Positions 1-7,061 of a stretch of DNA of 64,000 bases are shown here, piece after piece. Position 1 is the first letter of the stretch; every line of letters begins with the position of its first letter. This DNA is from an uncultured Chthonomonadaceae bacterium (GTDB lineage Bacteria > Armatimonadota > Fimbriimonadia > Fimbriimonadales > Fimbriimonadaceae). Where the stretch lies: positions 1 through 64,000 of the forward strand of contig CAMLDW010000007.1 of assembly GCA_946479035.1 (NCBI GenBank), read 5' to 3'. The notes beneath the pieces were generated by a model. It had not been told where the DNA came from, did no database searches, and worked only from the letters and a program-made list of their open reading frames with translations. A program made the position numbers and the translations under genes.

Positions 1-795
1 CTACGGCCGTTTGAGATACGCGTACGCGTTGTGGGCGTGGATGGACTCCTCGTTCTCGACCTCGATCTCATAGCTGACGAAGCGGCCATCGGCGTCGAAG
101 GCCAGAGCGACCTCGCGCACCATGTCCTCCACGAACCGCGGGTTGTCGTACGCCTTCTCCGTCACGAACTTCTCGTCCGGGCGCTTCAAGACCGGATACA
201 GCTCGCACGAGGCCGAGCGCTCGATCATCTCAATGACCTCCTCCAGCCAGACGTGGTCCTTGGTGCGCGCGCGCACCGTCACCCAGCCGCGCTGGTTGTG
301 CGCGCCGCGCGCGGATATCTCCTTGCTGCAAGGGCAGAGCGTGGTCACCGGCACCTTGGCGTACATCTCCACTCCAAAACCGCCGTTGCACTCGGCGCTA
401 AAGCCGCACTCGTACTCCATCATGCCGCGCTTGCCCGTCACTGGGGCGTGCTTGACCATGAAGAACGGGAAGCGCACTTCGATGTGCCCGCGCTTCGCGC
501 TGAGCCGCGACTTGAGCGACTCGATCAGCTTGGGGAACGCGTTGACGTTGATCTCCTTTCCGTGCTCGTTGAGCACCTCGAGGAACCGGCTCATGTGCGT
601 GCCCTTAAAGTGGCTCGGAAGGTCCACCGTCAAAGTGAAGTCGCCGATCGTGTGCTGGCGCTCGTCGGCGCGGTCTAGCACCTCGATCGGGAACCTGACC
701 TTCCGCACTCCGACGCGGTCGATCGGGATGTTGCGGTCGTCTTTGGACGTCTGGACGTCCGGAAGCGCTTTCCCGGCCTTTTCTTCTGGTGTCAT
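1..795 (-). CDS. folE2: GTP cyclohydrolase FolE2 (type IB)
   Basis: Converts GTP to dihydroneopterin triphosphate, the first step of folate (and queuosine precursor) synthesis, in the cytoplasm. The 264-residue protein has the FolE2/COG1469 hallmarks: an N-terminal LPDVQ..RNIPIDRVGV segment and the active-site motif TTLCPCSKEIS with Cys154 and Cys156, followed by a conserved YPVLKRPDEKFVTE region. Length fits the family. I chose the ATG at 795 because it has AGGCAGGA just upstream and starts near the conserved domain; a GTG at 849 would add 18 poorly conserved residues. It lies 72 bases downstream of glcF on the same strand, so the two may be cotranscribed. The stop codon is at the very edge of the window. 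Confidence 0.93.
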   Translation of the reverse strand: MTPEEKAGKALPDVQTSKDDRNIPIDRVGVRKVRFPIEVLDRADERQHTIGDFTLTVDLPSHFKGTHMSRFLEVLNEHGKEINVNAFPKLIESLKSRLSAKRGHIEVRFPFFMVKHAPVTGKRGMMEYECGFSAECNGGFGVEMYAKVPVTTLCPCSKEISARGAHNQRGWVTVRARTKDHVWLEEVIEMIERSASCELYPVLKRPDEKFVTEKAYDNPRFVEDMVREVALAFDADGRFVSYEIEVENEESIHAHNAYAYLKRP

Positions 796-867
796 TCCTG
801 CCTGGTCCCTTGCGACGCTCCCGCCTGCTCGGTGCGGGCGGGGATGCACACTCCCCGCAGCCCGCCC

Positions 868-2091
868 TCACTCTATCCGAAGTCCGGAGAACGAGGCCTC
901 TAACAGGTCCAAAGTGTGCATCACGCGCACCTGCCTCCCGTGCTCGTCGCTAGCCTGCTGAATCCAGGACTGGCACCCTGGGTTCCCCGTGGCCAGGATT
1001 TCGGCCCCCGTGGCCTCGACGTTGGCCCACTTGCGCTCGAGCAGCCGCCGGGCGTAGCCGGGCTGGGTCAGGTTATAGACCCCCGCGCTGCCACAGCACA
1101 TGTCGCTCTCTCCTAGTTCGACCAGCTTAAGGCCGGGGACGGCGCTGAGCAACTCGCGCGGTGCGTCCTTGATGCGCTGCCCGTGCGCGAGGTGGCAGGC
1201 GTCGTGGTAGGTGGCGGTTGCTGGGACGCCGGGAGAGCCTCTTAGTGTGTCGGCCAGGCCGTGCAGTTGCAGGAACTCGGAGGCGTCGAAGACGCGGGAG
1301 GCGAACTGCCCCAAGCCGGACCCCCTCCCTAACCCTCCCCCAAGGGGGAGGGAACCGTACTCCTTCATGAAGCTGCCGCAACCGGCGGAGTCGACGATAA
1401 CAGGGAGGTCGTCGGGCAAGGCTCTGACCAGGCAGTCGGCAAGCCGCCTTGCGTCGTCGAGAAGGCCGCTGTGCGCGTGCAGCGCCCCACAGCACCCTGC
1501 GTCGCTCTTTCGCACGACGATCCCCACGCGCCGCAACAGCCGCCGCAGCGCATCGTGTACGTCGGGATAGAGCACGCGCATCACGCAGCCCTCGAGCAAA
1601 TAGACCTCGCCTTTCACCTCCGGCAGACCGCGCTCGTCGAGGTCGGGCCAAGGAACCTGGTGTGGGACGCGAGGGATCCTCGCTTCGGGCGGCTCGTCGG
1701 TGACGGCCCTGCTGACGAAACCCGGCACCTTGTCGCCCGGCCAGAACCTCGCAAGGCCCGCCTGGAAGCGGAAGGCGCGCGGGTCGCTCAGGCCGTCGAC
1801 GACGCGCTTGAGTCCCTTGCCGGCGCCAAGCTCTTCTCGCGCCTGCTCGAGGATCTGGCCGTACTCGACCCCGCTTGGGCAGGCTGGCTCGCAGGCTCGG
1901 CACCCTAGGCAGGTGTCGAAAGCGTGCCGCGTCTCCTCCCACGCGATCTTCCCCTCGTCTGCGGTCCGGGCGAGGTAGATGCGCCCGCGCGGCGACTCCG
2001 TCTCCCGCCCGGTCAGCACGAAGGTCGGGCAGGACTCCAGGCAGAACCCGCACCGGATGCACTGGCTGGTCAGGTCGGAGAGGGAGCGCAT
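868..2091 (-). CDS. glcF: Glycolate oxidase iron-sulfur subunit-like (GlcF/LutA family)
   Basis: Probable electron-transfer subunit of a glycolate or lactate oxidase. Two ferredoxin-type 4Fe-4S motifs are visible near the N-terminus (Cys11/14/17/21 and Cys61/64/67/71), followed by two cysteine-rich CCG domains, with DAGCCGALHAHSG and SDMCCGSAGVYN motifs. The 407-residue length is normal for GlcF. No GlcD/GlcE partner is in the window. Odd point: residues about 246-256 (SLPLGGGLGRGSG) are encoded by a copy of a palindromic repeat that also occurs outside genes at 54165-54193, so the linker before FASRVFDASEFL appears to have taken in a mobile repeat without breaking the frame. The family assignment is firm; the exact substrate is inferred. 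Confidence 0.85.
   Translation of the reverse strand: MRSLSDLTSQCIRCGFCLESCPTFVLTGRETESPRGRIYLARTADEGKIAWEETRHAFDTCLGCRACEPACPSGVEYGQILEQAREELGAGKGLKRVVDGLSDPRAFRFQAGLARFWPGDKVPGFVSRAVTDEPPEARIPRVPHQVPWPDLDERGLPEVKGEVYLLEGCVMRVLYPDVHDALRRLLRRVGIVVRKSDAGCCGALHAHSGLLDDARRLADCLVRALPDDLPVIVDSAGCGSFMKEYGSLPLGGGLGRGSGLGQFASRVFDASEFLQLHGLADTLRGSPGVPATATYHDACHLAHGQRIKDAPRELLSAVPGLKLVELGESDMCCGSAGVYNLTQPGYARRLLERKWANVEATGAEILATGNPGCQSWIQQASDEHGRQVRVMHTLDLLEASFSGLRIE
1327..1355. repeat. Palindromic repeat, family A, copy inside glcF
   Basis: This 29-base block is identical to 54165-54193. Its core CCCTCCCCCAAGGGGGAGGG (1333-1352) is a perfect 9+2+9 palindrome. Here it is translated in frame as part of glcF. 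Confidence 0.85.
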
Positions 2092-2130
2092 GGGGTTCGA
2101 GTCTCAGGTTACAGGAAACGGCCCATCGGT

Positions 2131-2142
2131 CAGACCGGTCTG
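2131..2142. promoter_or_regulatory. 12-base palindrome in the glcF/ribH divergent region
   Basis: CAGACCGGTCTG is a perfect palindrome lying between the start of glcF (2091) and ribH (2169), 15 bases upstream of the ribH -10 hexamer. It sits where an operator would be expected, but a 12-base palindrome alone is weak evidence. Confidence 0.3.
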
Positions 2143-2156
2143 AACGGCCATTGCGA

Positions 2157-2162
2157 GATAAT
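2157..2162 (+). promoter_or_regulatory. -10 hexamer GATAAT for ribH, leaderless arrangement
   Basis: GATAAT ends 6 bases before the GTG at 2169, so transcription would begin at or next to the start codon. No convincing -35 is seen. Confidence 0.5.
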
Positions 2163-2168
2163 CACATT

Positions 2169-2633
2169 GTGGAGACGTTGGAGCCGGGCATGGACGCCAC
2201 CGGAAAGAAGTTTGGCATCGTGGTGTGCCGGTGGAACGAGTACGTCAACCAGATGCTGCTCGAGGGCGCGCTCGACGAGCTGAAGAAGCACGGCGACCCC
2301 GAAGTGCTGGTCGTCAAGGTCCCCGGCACTTGGGAGCTTCCGCTCGCCGTGCGCGCCCTGATCGAGAGCGACAGGGCCGACGCGGTCGTCGCGCTCGGGA
2401 CGATCCTGCAAGGCGCCACGGCGCACGCCGACATGCTCGCAAGCGACGTGAGCACCGCGCTGATGCAGATGCAGATCGAGCTCAGGGCCCCGATCGCCTG
2501 GGGCATCCTGACGCCGGACACGCAGGAGCAGGCGATCGAGCGCGCCGGAATGAAGCTGGGAAACAAGGGCCGCGAGGCCGCGCTCGCAGCCATCGAGATG
2601 GCTAACGTCCTAGGCAGTTTGCGCGGTAAGTAA
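2169..2633 (+). CDS. ribH: 6,7-dimethyl-8-ribityllumazine synthase
   Basis: Penultimate enzyme of riboflavin synthesis; condenses the pyrimidinedione amine with 3,4-dihydroxybutanone 4-phosphate, normally as a pentamer or 60-mer shell. Visible family features are KFGIVVCRWNEYV near the N-terminus, PGTWELPLAV, GTILQGATAHADM and the C-terminal GNKGREAALAAIEM segment. Start choice: the GTG at 2169 gives 154 residues, the family's usual length, and includes the first beta strand (ETLEPGMDATGKK); it lies 6 bases after a GATAAT hexamer. The alternative ATG at 2190 has a GGAG 6 bases upstream but trims that strand. It is divergent from glcF. Confidence 0.93.
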   Translation: METLEPGMDATGKKFGIVVCRWNEYVNQMLLEGALDELKKHGDPEVLVVKVPGTWELPLAVRALIESDRADAVVALGTILQGATAHADMLASDVSTALMQMQIELRAPIAWGILTPDTQEQAIERAGMKLGNKGREAALAAIEMANVLGSLRGK

Positions 2634-2666
2634 CACCCAGGCCGTCAAACTGCCAGGAGACCAGAC

Positions 2667-3365
2667 ATGCTCGCTAGCCTTGCTTTCGCCCTAACGCTCC
2701 AGGTTCCCGCGAACGTCCCCTTGGACGCGGAAGTCATCTATCCCGTCATGCCGCGCATAACGCCGATCACAGGTGCTAACGGCACCAAGGTCGCGCTGGT
2801 GCAGAGCATCAACAGTGCAAACGTCGCGCTCGGCAAGACCGAGAACAGCTATGAGTCGCTCTCGCTCTACAAGAACGCGGCGAACGTGGACGGCCAGGTG
2901 GAGCTTGCCCTCGTCTTCGAGTCGTGGCGGTTCGGTTTTGGCCCAGGGATCAAGCTAGACGCCAAGTGGGCCGACGCGCCTGTCCTGCCTTCAACGACAG
3001 TGGTTGTTCCGAGCGTCCCCGAGAAGGGCCAGATGGGCACCTACACCTTGAAGTTCAACCTTCCGGTGAAGAAGCAGGCGACCTATTCCCTGAAGCTCAA
3101 GTTCGTTCTGCCGGTCGGCAAGAGCGGCGTCGACCGCGAAGAGCGGCTCGTCGGCTACAGGGTCTCGAACACCGGCCAGGTCGCACCGATCAACCAGTTC
3201 CGGTTCGCAGTGCAGTTCTCGCCGGAGACCGTGTTCGCCCCGATCGAGGCCAAGCCCAACTGGGGCTGGCAGGTCGGGCCGGACGGCGCGTACCTCAAGC
3301 TGGACGGGCGGCGTTCTGACCAGGACGCCGTGATCGTCTTTCGCTACTACCCGCCCACTTTCTGA
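2667..3365 (+). CDS. Secreted hypothetical protein
   Basis: The 232-residue product begins with a short hydrophobic signal-like segment (MLASLAFALTLQVPA) and then reads as a soluble, beta-rich domain with alternating hydrophobic strands (for example TYTLKFNLPVKKQATYSLKLKFVLP). I recognise no family. The ATG has AGGAGA 7 bases upstream. It starts 33 bases after ribH, on the same strand, and ends just before a long inverted repeat and a rho-independent terminator, so ribH and this gene may share a transcript. Function unknown; export is inferred from the N-terminus. Confidence 0.65.
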   Translation: MLASLAFALTLQVPANVPLDAEVIYPVMPRITPITGANGTKVALVQSINSANVALGKTENSYESLSLYKNAANVDGQVELALVFESWRFGFGPGIKLDAKWADAPVLPSTTVVVPSVPEKGQMGTYTLKFNLPVKKQATYSLKLKFVLPVGKSGVDREERLVGYRVSNTGQVAPINQFRFAVQFSPETVFAPIEAKPNWGWQVGPDGAYLKLDGRRSDQDAVIVFRYYPPTF

Positions 3366-3368
3366 AGA

Positions 3369-3394
3369 ATGGAGGGTCGCACTCCTGCGCGACC
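3369..3394 (+). repeat. Dispersed repeat, family B, copy 1
   Basis: Begins ATGGAGGGTCGC and matches the pattern of the copies at 3404-3435, 15072-15100 and 54066-54099. With the next copy in opposite orientation it forms one long imperfect inverted repeat. Confidence 0.6.
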
Positions 3395-3403
3395 TAATCG
3401 CGG

Positions 3404-3435
3404 CGGACCGGCCGCCCAGGAGGTCGGCCCTCCAT
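3404..3435 (-). repeat. Dispersed repeat, family B, copy 2 (inverted)
   Basis: On the minus strand this reads ATGGAGGGCCGACCTCCTGG and onward, 31 of 32 bases identical to 54066-54097. It pairs with copy 1 to give a hairpin from 3369 to 3435 immediately after the stop codon at 3365. Confidence 0.75.
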
Positions 3436-3452
3436 CGCGCGGCTTTAATGAG

Positions 3453-3490
3453 GCGAGGGCGCCCCGCTCGAGCGCCCTCGCAGTTCTTTT
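3453..3490 (+). terminator. Rho-independent terminator
   Basis: A 10-bp perfect stem (3453-3462 with 3472-3481) and 9-base loop is followed by AGTTCTTTTT. It would end transcription of the upstream hypothetical gene and possibly of the opposing gene at 3518. Confidence 0.75.
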
Positions 3491-3517
3491 TCCGGTCAGC
3501 AGACCGGCCACACAGCG

Positions 3518-3847
3518 TTACTTCTGCTTCCGGTAGACGTAGTTGTCGACCTGGAACGAGCCGTCCTCGTTCAGCGGGTACTTGCCCTTGATCGTGTTCG
3601 CCTTGACGGGCTGCCCGTCGACCTCGGTCCAACTGAGGAAGACCAGTTTGCCGTCCGTCGACCACTTGCCCTTGGAGGACGACATCGTGCCTTTGAATAC
3701 GAACGAGTCGTCGCCCTTGAAGACCCATCGGGTGTTCTTGTCCGTACCGTTCAAGAGCCAAGTGCCCACGACGTAGGACTTTGTGTAATCGGCGAGGGCC
3801 GCGGTGAACGCGACCACCGCAAAAATGACTGTTGCAAGCTTTTTCAT
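3518..3847 (-). CDS. Small secreted lipocalin-like hypothetical protein
   Basis: The 109-residue product has a clear signal peptide (MKKLATVIFAVVAFTAALA) followed by a compact beta domain: VGTWLLNGTDKNTRWVFKGDDSFVFKG, then repeated strands ending QVDNYVYRKQK. The VGTW opening and the scan of short strands look like lipocalin/META-type domains that score how a value compares with a template, but I cannot name a family. The ATG has AGGA 9 bases upstream. It stands alone, convergent with the gene at 2667. The 152 bases upstream to 3999 contain no gene and presumably its promoter, which I could not pinpoint. Confidence 0.7.
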   Translation of the reverse strand: MKKLATVIFAVVAFTAALADYTKSYVVGTWLLNGTDKNTRWVFKGDDSFVFKGTMSSSKGKWSTDGKLVFLSWTEVDGQPVKANTIKGKYPLNEDGSFQVDNYVYRKQK

Positions 3848-3999
3848 CGGGTAATTCCTGCCTCGTTCTCGAGAGCTTTGCGCCCGCGCCCAACGGCGCC
3901 GGAGCTCTACAACAGCTTCTTCCTTGGTGGAACCTTCGAAGGGCAGGTCGGGTTGCGGGTTTTGGCCCTGGCGAACCGCGGGGCCCCGCAGTCCTGCCG

Positions 4000-6147
4000 C
4001 TAGTACTTGTGCTCGCCCGGTGGCAGCTCGAGCTCTTTGTCGCCCCAGACGAGCTGGAACGGCACTGGACAGGCTATGTCGAGCCGTCCGTCCTTTAGTG
4101 AAACGACCAGGGGCCCGTCCGGGTGAGGGACCTCGGCCCGGAACGAGCGCAAGCGGCCCGGCCTCGGTGCGATGCGCGCCCTCCTCCAGCCTTCCGCCGC
4201 GCTCGTCACTCCTGCGACCAACTGGAAGAGTCCGAGCAAGGGGTGTGCAGACCAGGCGTGGCAGTCTGAGCGCGTCGGCTCCGGGTTCTCCGCAAAGGTC
4301 GTCAGACCTTGCTCGATCATCTCGTGCCACGGCCCAAGCTCGGCCAAGTAGTCCGCCGGGCGCTTGGCAAGGTGCTTGTAGTAGCTGAAGTAGTAGGTGC
4401 ACCTTGCGGAGTCGAGGAGCGCTTTGTCCGGCCAGGGGTCGGGGCACAGCCCTGCCGTCTGCTGGCAGAGCCGGAACAGGGCCGCGGCGTGCTCGCTGAC
4501 GAACTTCACGGGGTCCTGCGGGTGGTACACGAGCCCGTTCTCTGCGCGCTCGGTCTGTTCGAGCAGCTGGCGGATCGCCTCCGTTCGGCTGTGCGCGCCT
4601 TCGATCTGAGCAAGGCTCAGCTCTGCCAACCATTTGGTGAAGATGTGGATAGAGGACCGCGCCTTGCCGGGCGGTTCGCCCCACTTCCACCCGGGCACCC
4701 AGTCGGCGAAGGTCCAAAAAGCGCGCTCGGGGCTTCCTTCGATCAACCGGTCCCAAGCCTCGATCACTCGGTGCGCCTGGTCGAGGCGCAGCCGCGAGGG
4801 CGGCACGCGGTCGTAGAGCCACTGGTCGTAGAGCATGACGACCCACCAGAGGGAGAACGGCGGGATCACCTGTGCCTGTCGGCTCGGGTAGCGGCTCTGC
4901 GTCAGCCCGTCCGGCAGCGCGGACCACGCGAACTGATCGATCGCGCTGCGCTGGAGCGCGCGGTCGCGCGAGAGGTAGTAGCCGATCAGCGCCTGGATGC
5001 GCGTATCGCCCACGTACTGCAACTGCTCGTAGTAGGGGCAGTCGAAGTAGGTCTCTCCCGCGCACCTCTTCGCCGTTCGCAAGGCGACGTCCCAGACCTT
5101 TTCCGTCCCATGCGATTGGAAAGAAGCTTCGACGCGGAATGGATACCCCGTCTCGACCGACTCAATCTGGTCGACTTGGACCTCAGAGTCGGACTCGATG
5201 CGCAGGTACCTGTAGGTTCTCCACCAGAGCGGCTCAAACACCCGATCCTCGCCGTCGAGCACGATCTGGTCCTGGTATCCCCACATCTGCTTTCCTGCGA
5301 CCTTGCCGCGGTGGCCCTTTTCACCGTTTGGTGCAAACAGGGCTTCCGCGTACGTTACCGTCACCTTTGCGCCTGCGGCGCCTTGCAGCGCAAAGCGCGG
5401 GAACGCCGTCAAGAGTTCGCCATAGTCAAGCAGCAGCGCCTTCCCCTTCGACAGCTTGCAAGGTGCGAAGGGCGTGCGCGCGTCCGTCGATTCTTCGACC
5501 TCTAACGGGGGTTCCGAACGTTCGGCGTAGCCCATCGGGGGCAGGGTGCGCGGCACGAGCATCCACGGCGTCCCGCCACCGCCGCCTCCGCGAGACACGG
5601 CCTCGCAGACGACGTTCGGCGCGCGCCAGTCCAGCCCCCCCGCGCCTCCCTGCTCCCATCCCCAGCCCAGGGACCGCGCGTCCATCAGTTCCCCTGGCCC
5701 AACGTCGATGTAGAACGGCCCGACCTGGCTGTGGAGCATTTCGAACCCCCAGCCCGGTATTCGAGCGACCTCCCACCCGTCCGGCGTCGAGACCCCTTCG
5801 CCCTCCACGACCAGGCCTTGGCGAGCCGTGTGCTGCGCCATCGGCGCGTAGCGACCGAAGTGCCACACTTGCGCGACGATCCAGTTGGTCCCTTCGCGCA
5901 GGTGCTCCGCGAGGTCGTAAGTCTCATAGTGCCAGTGGTGCAGGTCGCCGCGCTGAGGCCCGAATCCAACGAACCGGCCGTTGACGAAGAGCCTGTACCT
6001 CTGGTCGGCGCTGATCTTGACCTGGAGCGCCGCGGGCTTCTTCGGCAGCGAGAACAGCCGCCGGAACACGAACACGCCCAAGTCGCCGTCCGGGTGCTGG
6101 CTAGAGCTCACCCACTTCGCGTCCCAAAAGCCTGGCGCCTGGCTCAC
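4000..6147 (-). CDS. Alpha-L-rhamnosidase-like glycoside hydrolase (GH78 type)
   Basis: Probably removes terminal alpha-L-rhamnose from plant or microbial polysaccharides or glycosides. The 715-residue protein has an N-terminal beta-sandwich typical of the family (YRLFVNGRFVGFGPQRGDLHHWHYETYDL) and an alpha/alpha-barrel with the signature FDCPYYEQLQYVGDTR; Asp369 and Glu374 fall in the acidic catalytic stretch. No signal peptide is visible, so it may act on imported sugars. The GTG start overlaps the TGA of the upstream nucleotidyltransferase (GTGA), indicating translational coupling. Substrate is inferred from the family and could be another deoxyhexose. Confidence 0.8.
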   Translation of the reverse strand: MSQAPGFWDAKWVSSSQHPDGDLGVFVFRRLFSLPKKPAALQVKISADQRYRLFVNGRFVGFGPQRGDLHHWHYETYDLAEHLREGTNWIVAQVWHFGRYAPMAQHTARQGLVVEGEGVSTPDGWEVARIPGWGFEMLHSQVGPFYIDVGPGELMDARSLGWGWEQGGAGGLDWRAPNVVCEAVSRGGGGGGTPWMLVPRTLPPMGYAERSEPPLEVEESTDARTPFAPCKLSKGKALLLDYGELLTAFPRFALQGAAGAKVTVTYAEALFAPNGEKGHRGKVAGKQMWGYQDQIVLDGEDRVFEPLWWRTYRYLRIESDSEVQVDQIESVETGYPFRVEASFQSHGTEKVWDVALRTAKRCAGETYFDCPYYEQLQYVGDTRIQALIGYYLSRDRALQRSAIDQFAWSALPDGLTQSRYPSRQAQVIPPFSLWWVVMLYDQWLYDRVPPSRLRLDQAHRVIEAWDRLIEGSPERAFWTFADWVPGWKWGEPPGKARSSIHIFTKWLAELSLAQIEGAHSRTEAIRQLLEQTERAENGLVYHPQDPVKFVSEHAAALFRLCQQTAGLCPDPWPDKALLDSARCTYYFSYYKHLAKRPADYLAELGPWHEMIEQGLTTFAENPEPTRSDCHAWSAHPLLGLFQLVAGVTSAAEGWRRARIAPRPGRLRSFRAEVPHPDGPLVVSLKDGRLDIACPVPFQLVWGDKELELPPGEHKY

Positions 6148-6911
6148 GGAGATTTCAGCCCCGCGACTATGCGCAGCTCGTCGTATGAGGCGACTTCGTC
6201 GATATCCGCCGCCATGGCAGGGTCGCAGCCGGTGACGATCACGGCCTGCCCGCCGAAGAACCGCCCGAGAAGCTCCTCCGCTTCGCGTACGGAGACGCGG
6301 CGCATGAGGTAGCGGAGAACCGTCCAGGGCCCGAGCCTGAGCAACATCCGCGCCTGGTTCTTGCGCGAGGCGGACATCTCAGCCAACAGGTCGAGCGCTT
6401 TCAAGAACGCCGCAGGCGAAGCCGCGAAGAGCGCACCAGAGACGAACGCGCCGTCGCTCAGTGCAATCGGTTGGCACGGGATGCGCGGGAACTCGGCCCG
6501 AAAGTCGCTCGCCCGGCACAGGCCCGCCGCGAGCCACCCTCTCATGCCCGGTTCAATTCTAGATTCGACCGATTCCATGAACGCGGACAAAACGGCGCCG
6601 GTCAAGAGCGGCGTGTCTGCCGGCAAGAAAAGCACGCCGTCCACTCCCGGCAGCGACTCCACCGCCTTTCGCGCGTTTTCGATCTGCGTCTCAAGCTCTG
6701 GAACGAGCCAGCCGTGGTGCACATCTCCAGCTACGTCTTCGCCGCTCACCGTAGCGCACTCGACGAGCCCTGCGTCGCGCACGGCGTCCAGCGTCCGGGC
6801 GAGGCACGAACGGCCGCCGACTACGGCGAGCGCCTTGCGGGGGGTGCCGATGGCAGAGGCGAGAGGGTCTTTAACGAGCCCCCCGGCAGCGACGACGGCG
6901 CCCCACCTCAC
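6144..6911 (-). CDS. MobA-like NTP transferase domain protein
   Basis: The 255-residue protein starts with a nucleotidyltransferase loop (WGAVVAAGG, then PRKALAVVGGRSCLARTL) and has a metal-binding style FLPADTPLLTG motif near residue 100, as in MobA, IspD and GlmU N-domains. It therefore likely transfers a nucleotide to a phosphorylated or cofactor substrate, but the substrate cannot be read from sequence. Molybdopterin guanylyltransferase is one option; no other molybdenum cofactor genes are nearby. The start is GTG at 6911 with no clear ribosome binding site. It is the first gene of a two-gene unit with the GH78 enzyme and is divergent from the secreted protease at 7062. Confidence 0.7.
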   Translation of the reverse strand: MRWGAVVAAGGLVKDPLASAIGTPRKALAVVGGRSCLARTLDAVRDAGLVECATVSGEDVAGDVHHGWLVPELETQIENARKAVESLPGVDGVLFLPADTPLLTGAVLSAFMESVESRIEPGMRGWLAAGLCRASDFRAEFPRIPCQPIALSDGAFVSGALFAASPAAFLKALDLLAEMSASRKNQARMLLRLGPWTVLRYLMRRVSVREAEELLGRFFGGQAVIVTGCDPAMAADIDEVASYDELRIVAGLKSP

Positions 6912-6979
6912 TTCGCCGCACCCTCTTCCCGCCGCCTTCCGTCCGTCATCGCCTCCCAGAGTCTATCGGATCGGGCCAC

Positions 6980-6995
6980 CCAGCAATTGTGCTGG
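6980..6995. promoter_or_regulatory. Inverted repeat in divergent intergenic region
   Basis: CCAGCA-ATTG-TGCTGG is a perfect 6+4+6 inverted repeat located between two divergent genes (6911 and 7062), upstream of the protease promoter. It could be an operator; no regulator is known. Confidence 0.35.
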
Positions 6996-7011
6996 CAGGG
7001 CCGCGCAGAAC

Positions 7012-7041
7012 TCGACAAACGCCGCGAGACTAGCGGATACT
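7012..7041 (+). promoter_or_regulatory. Candidate promoter of the secreted protease
   Basis: TCGACA (7012-7017), an 18-base spacer and GATACT (7036-7041) resemble a housekeeping sigma promoter 20 bases upstream of the ATG at 7062. Confidence 0.45.
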
Positions 7042-7061
7042 GCCGTCCTGAGAGGTTTGCT

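Noticed and set aside
4309..5505. Long open frame of about 400 codons on the plus strand inside the GH78 gene
   Set aside because: It is antisense to a well-supported enzyme, has biased composition (Arg/Leu/Val-rich) and no recognisable domain; long antisense frames are expected in GC-rich coding DNA.
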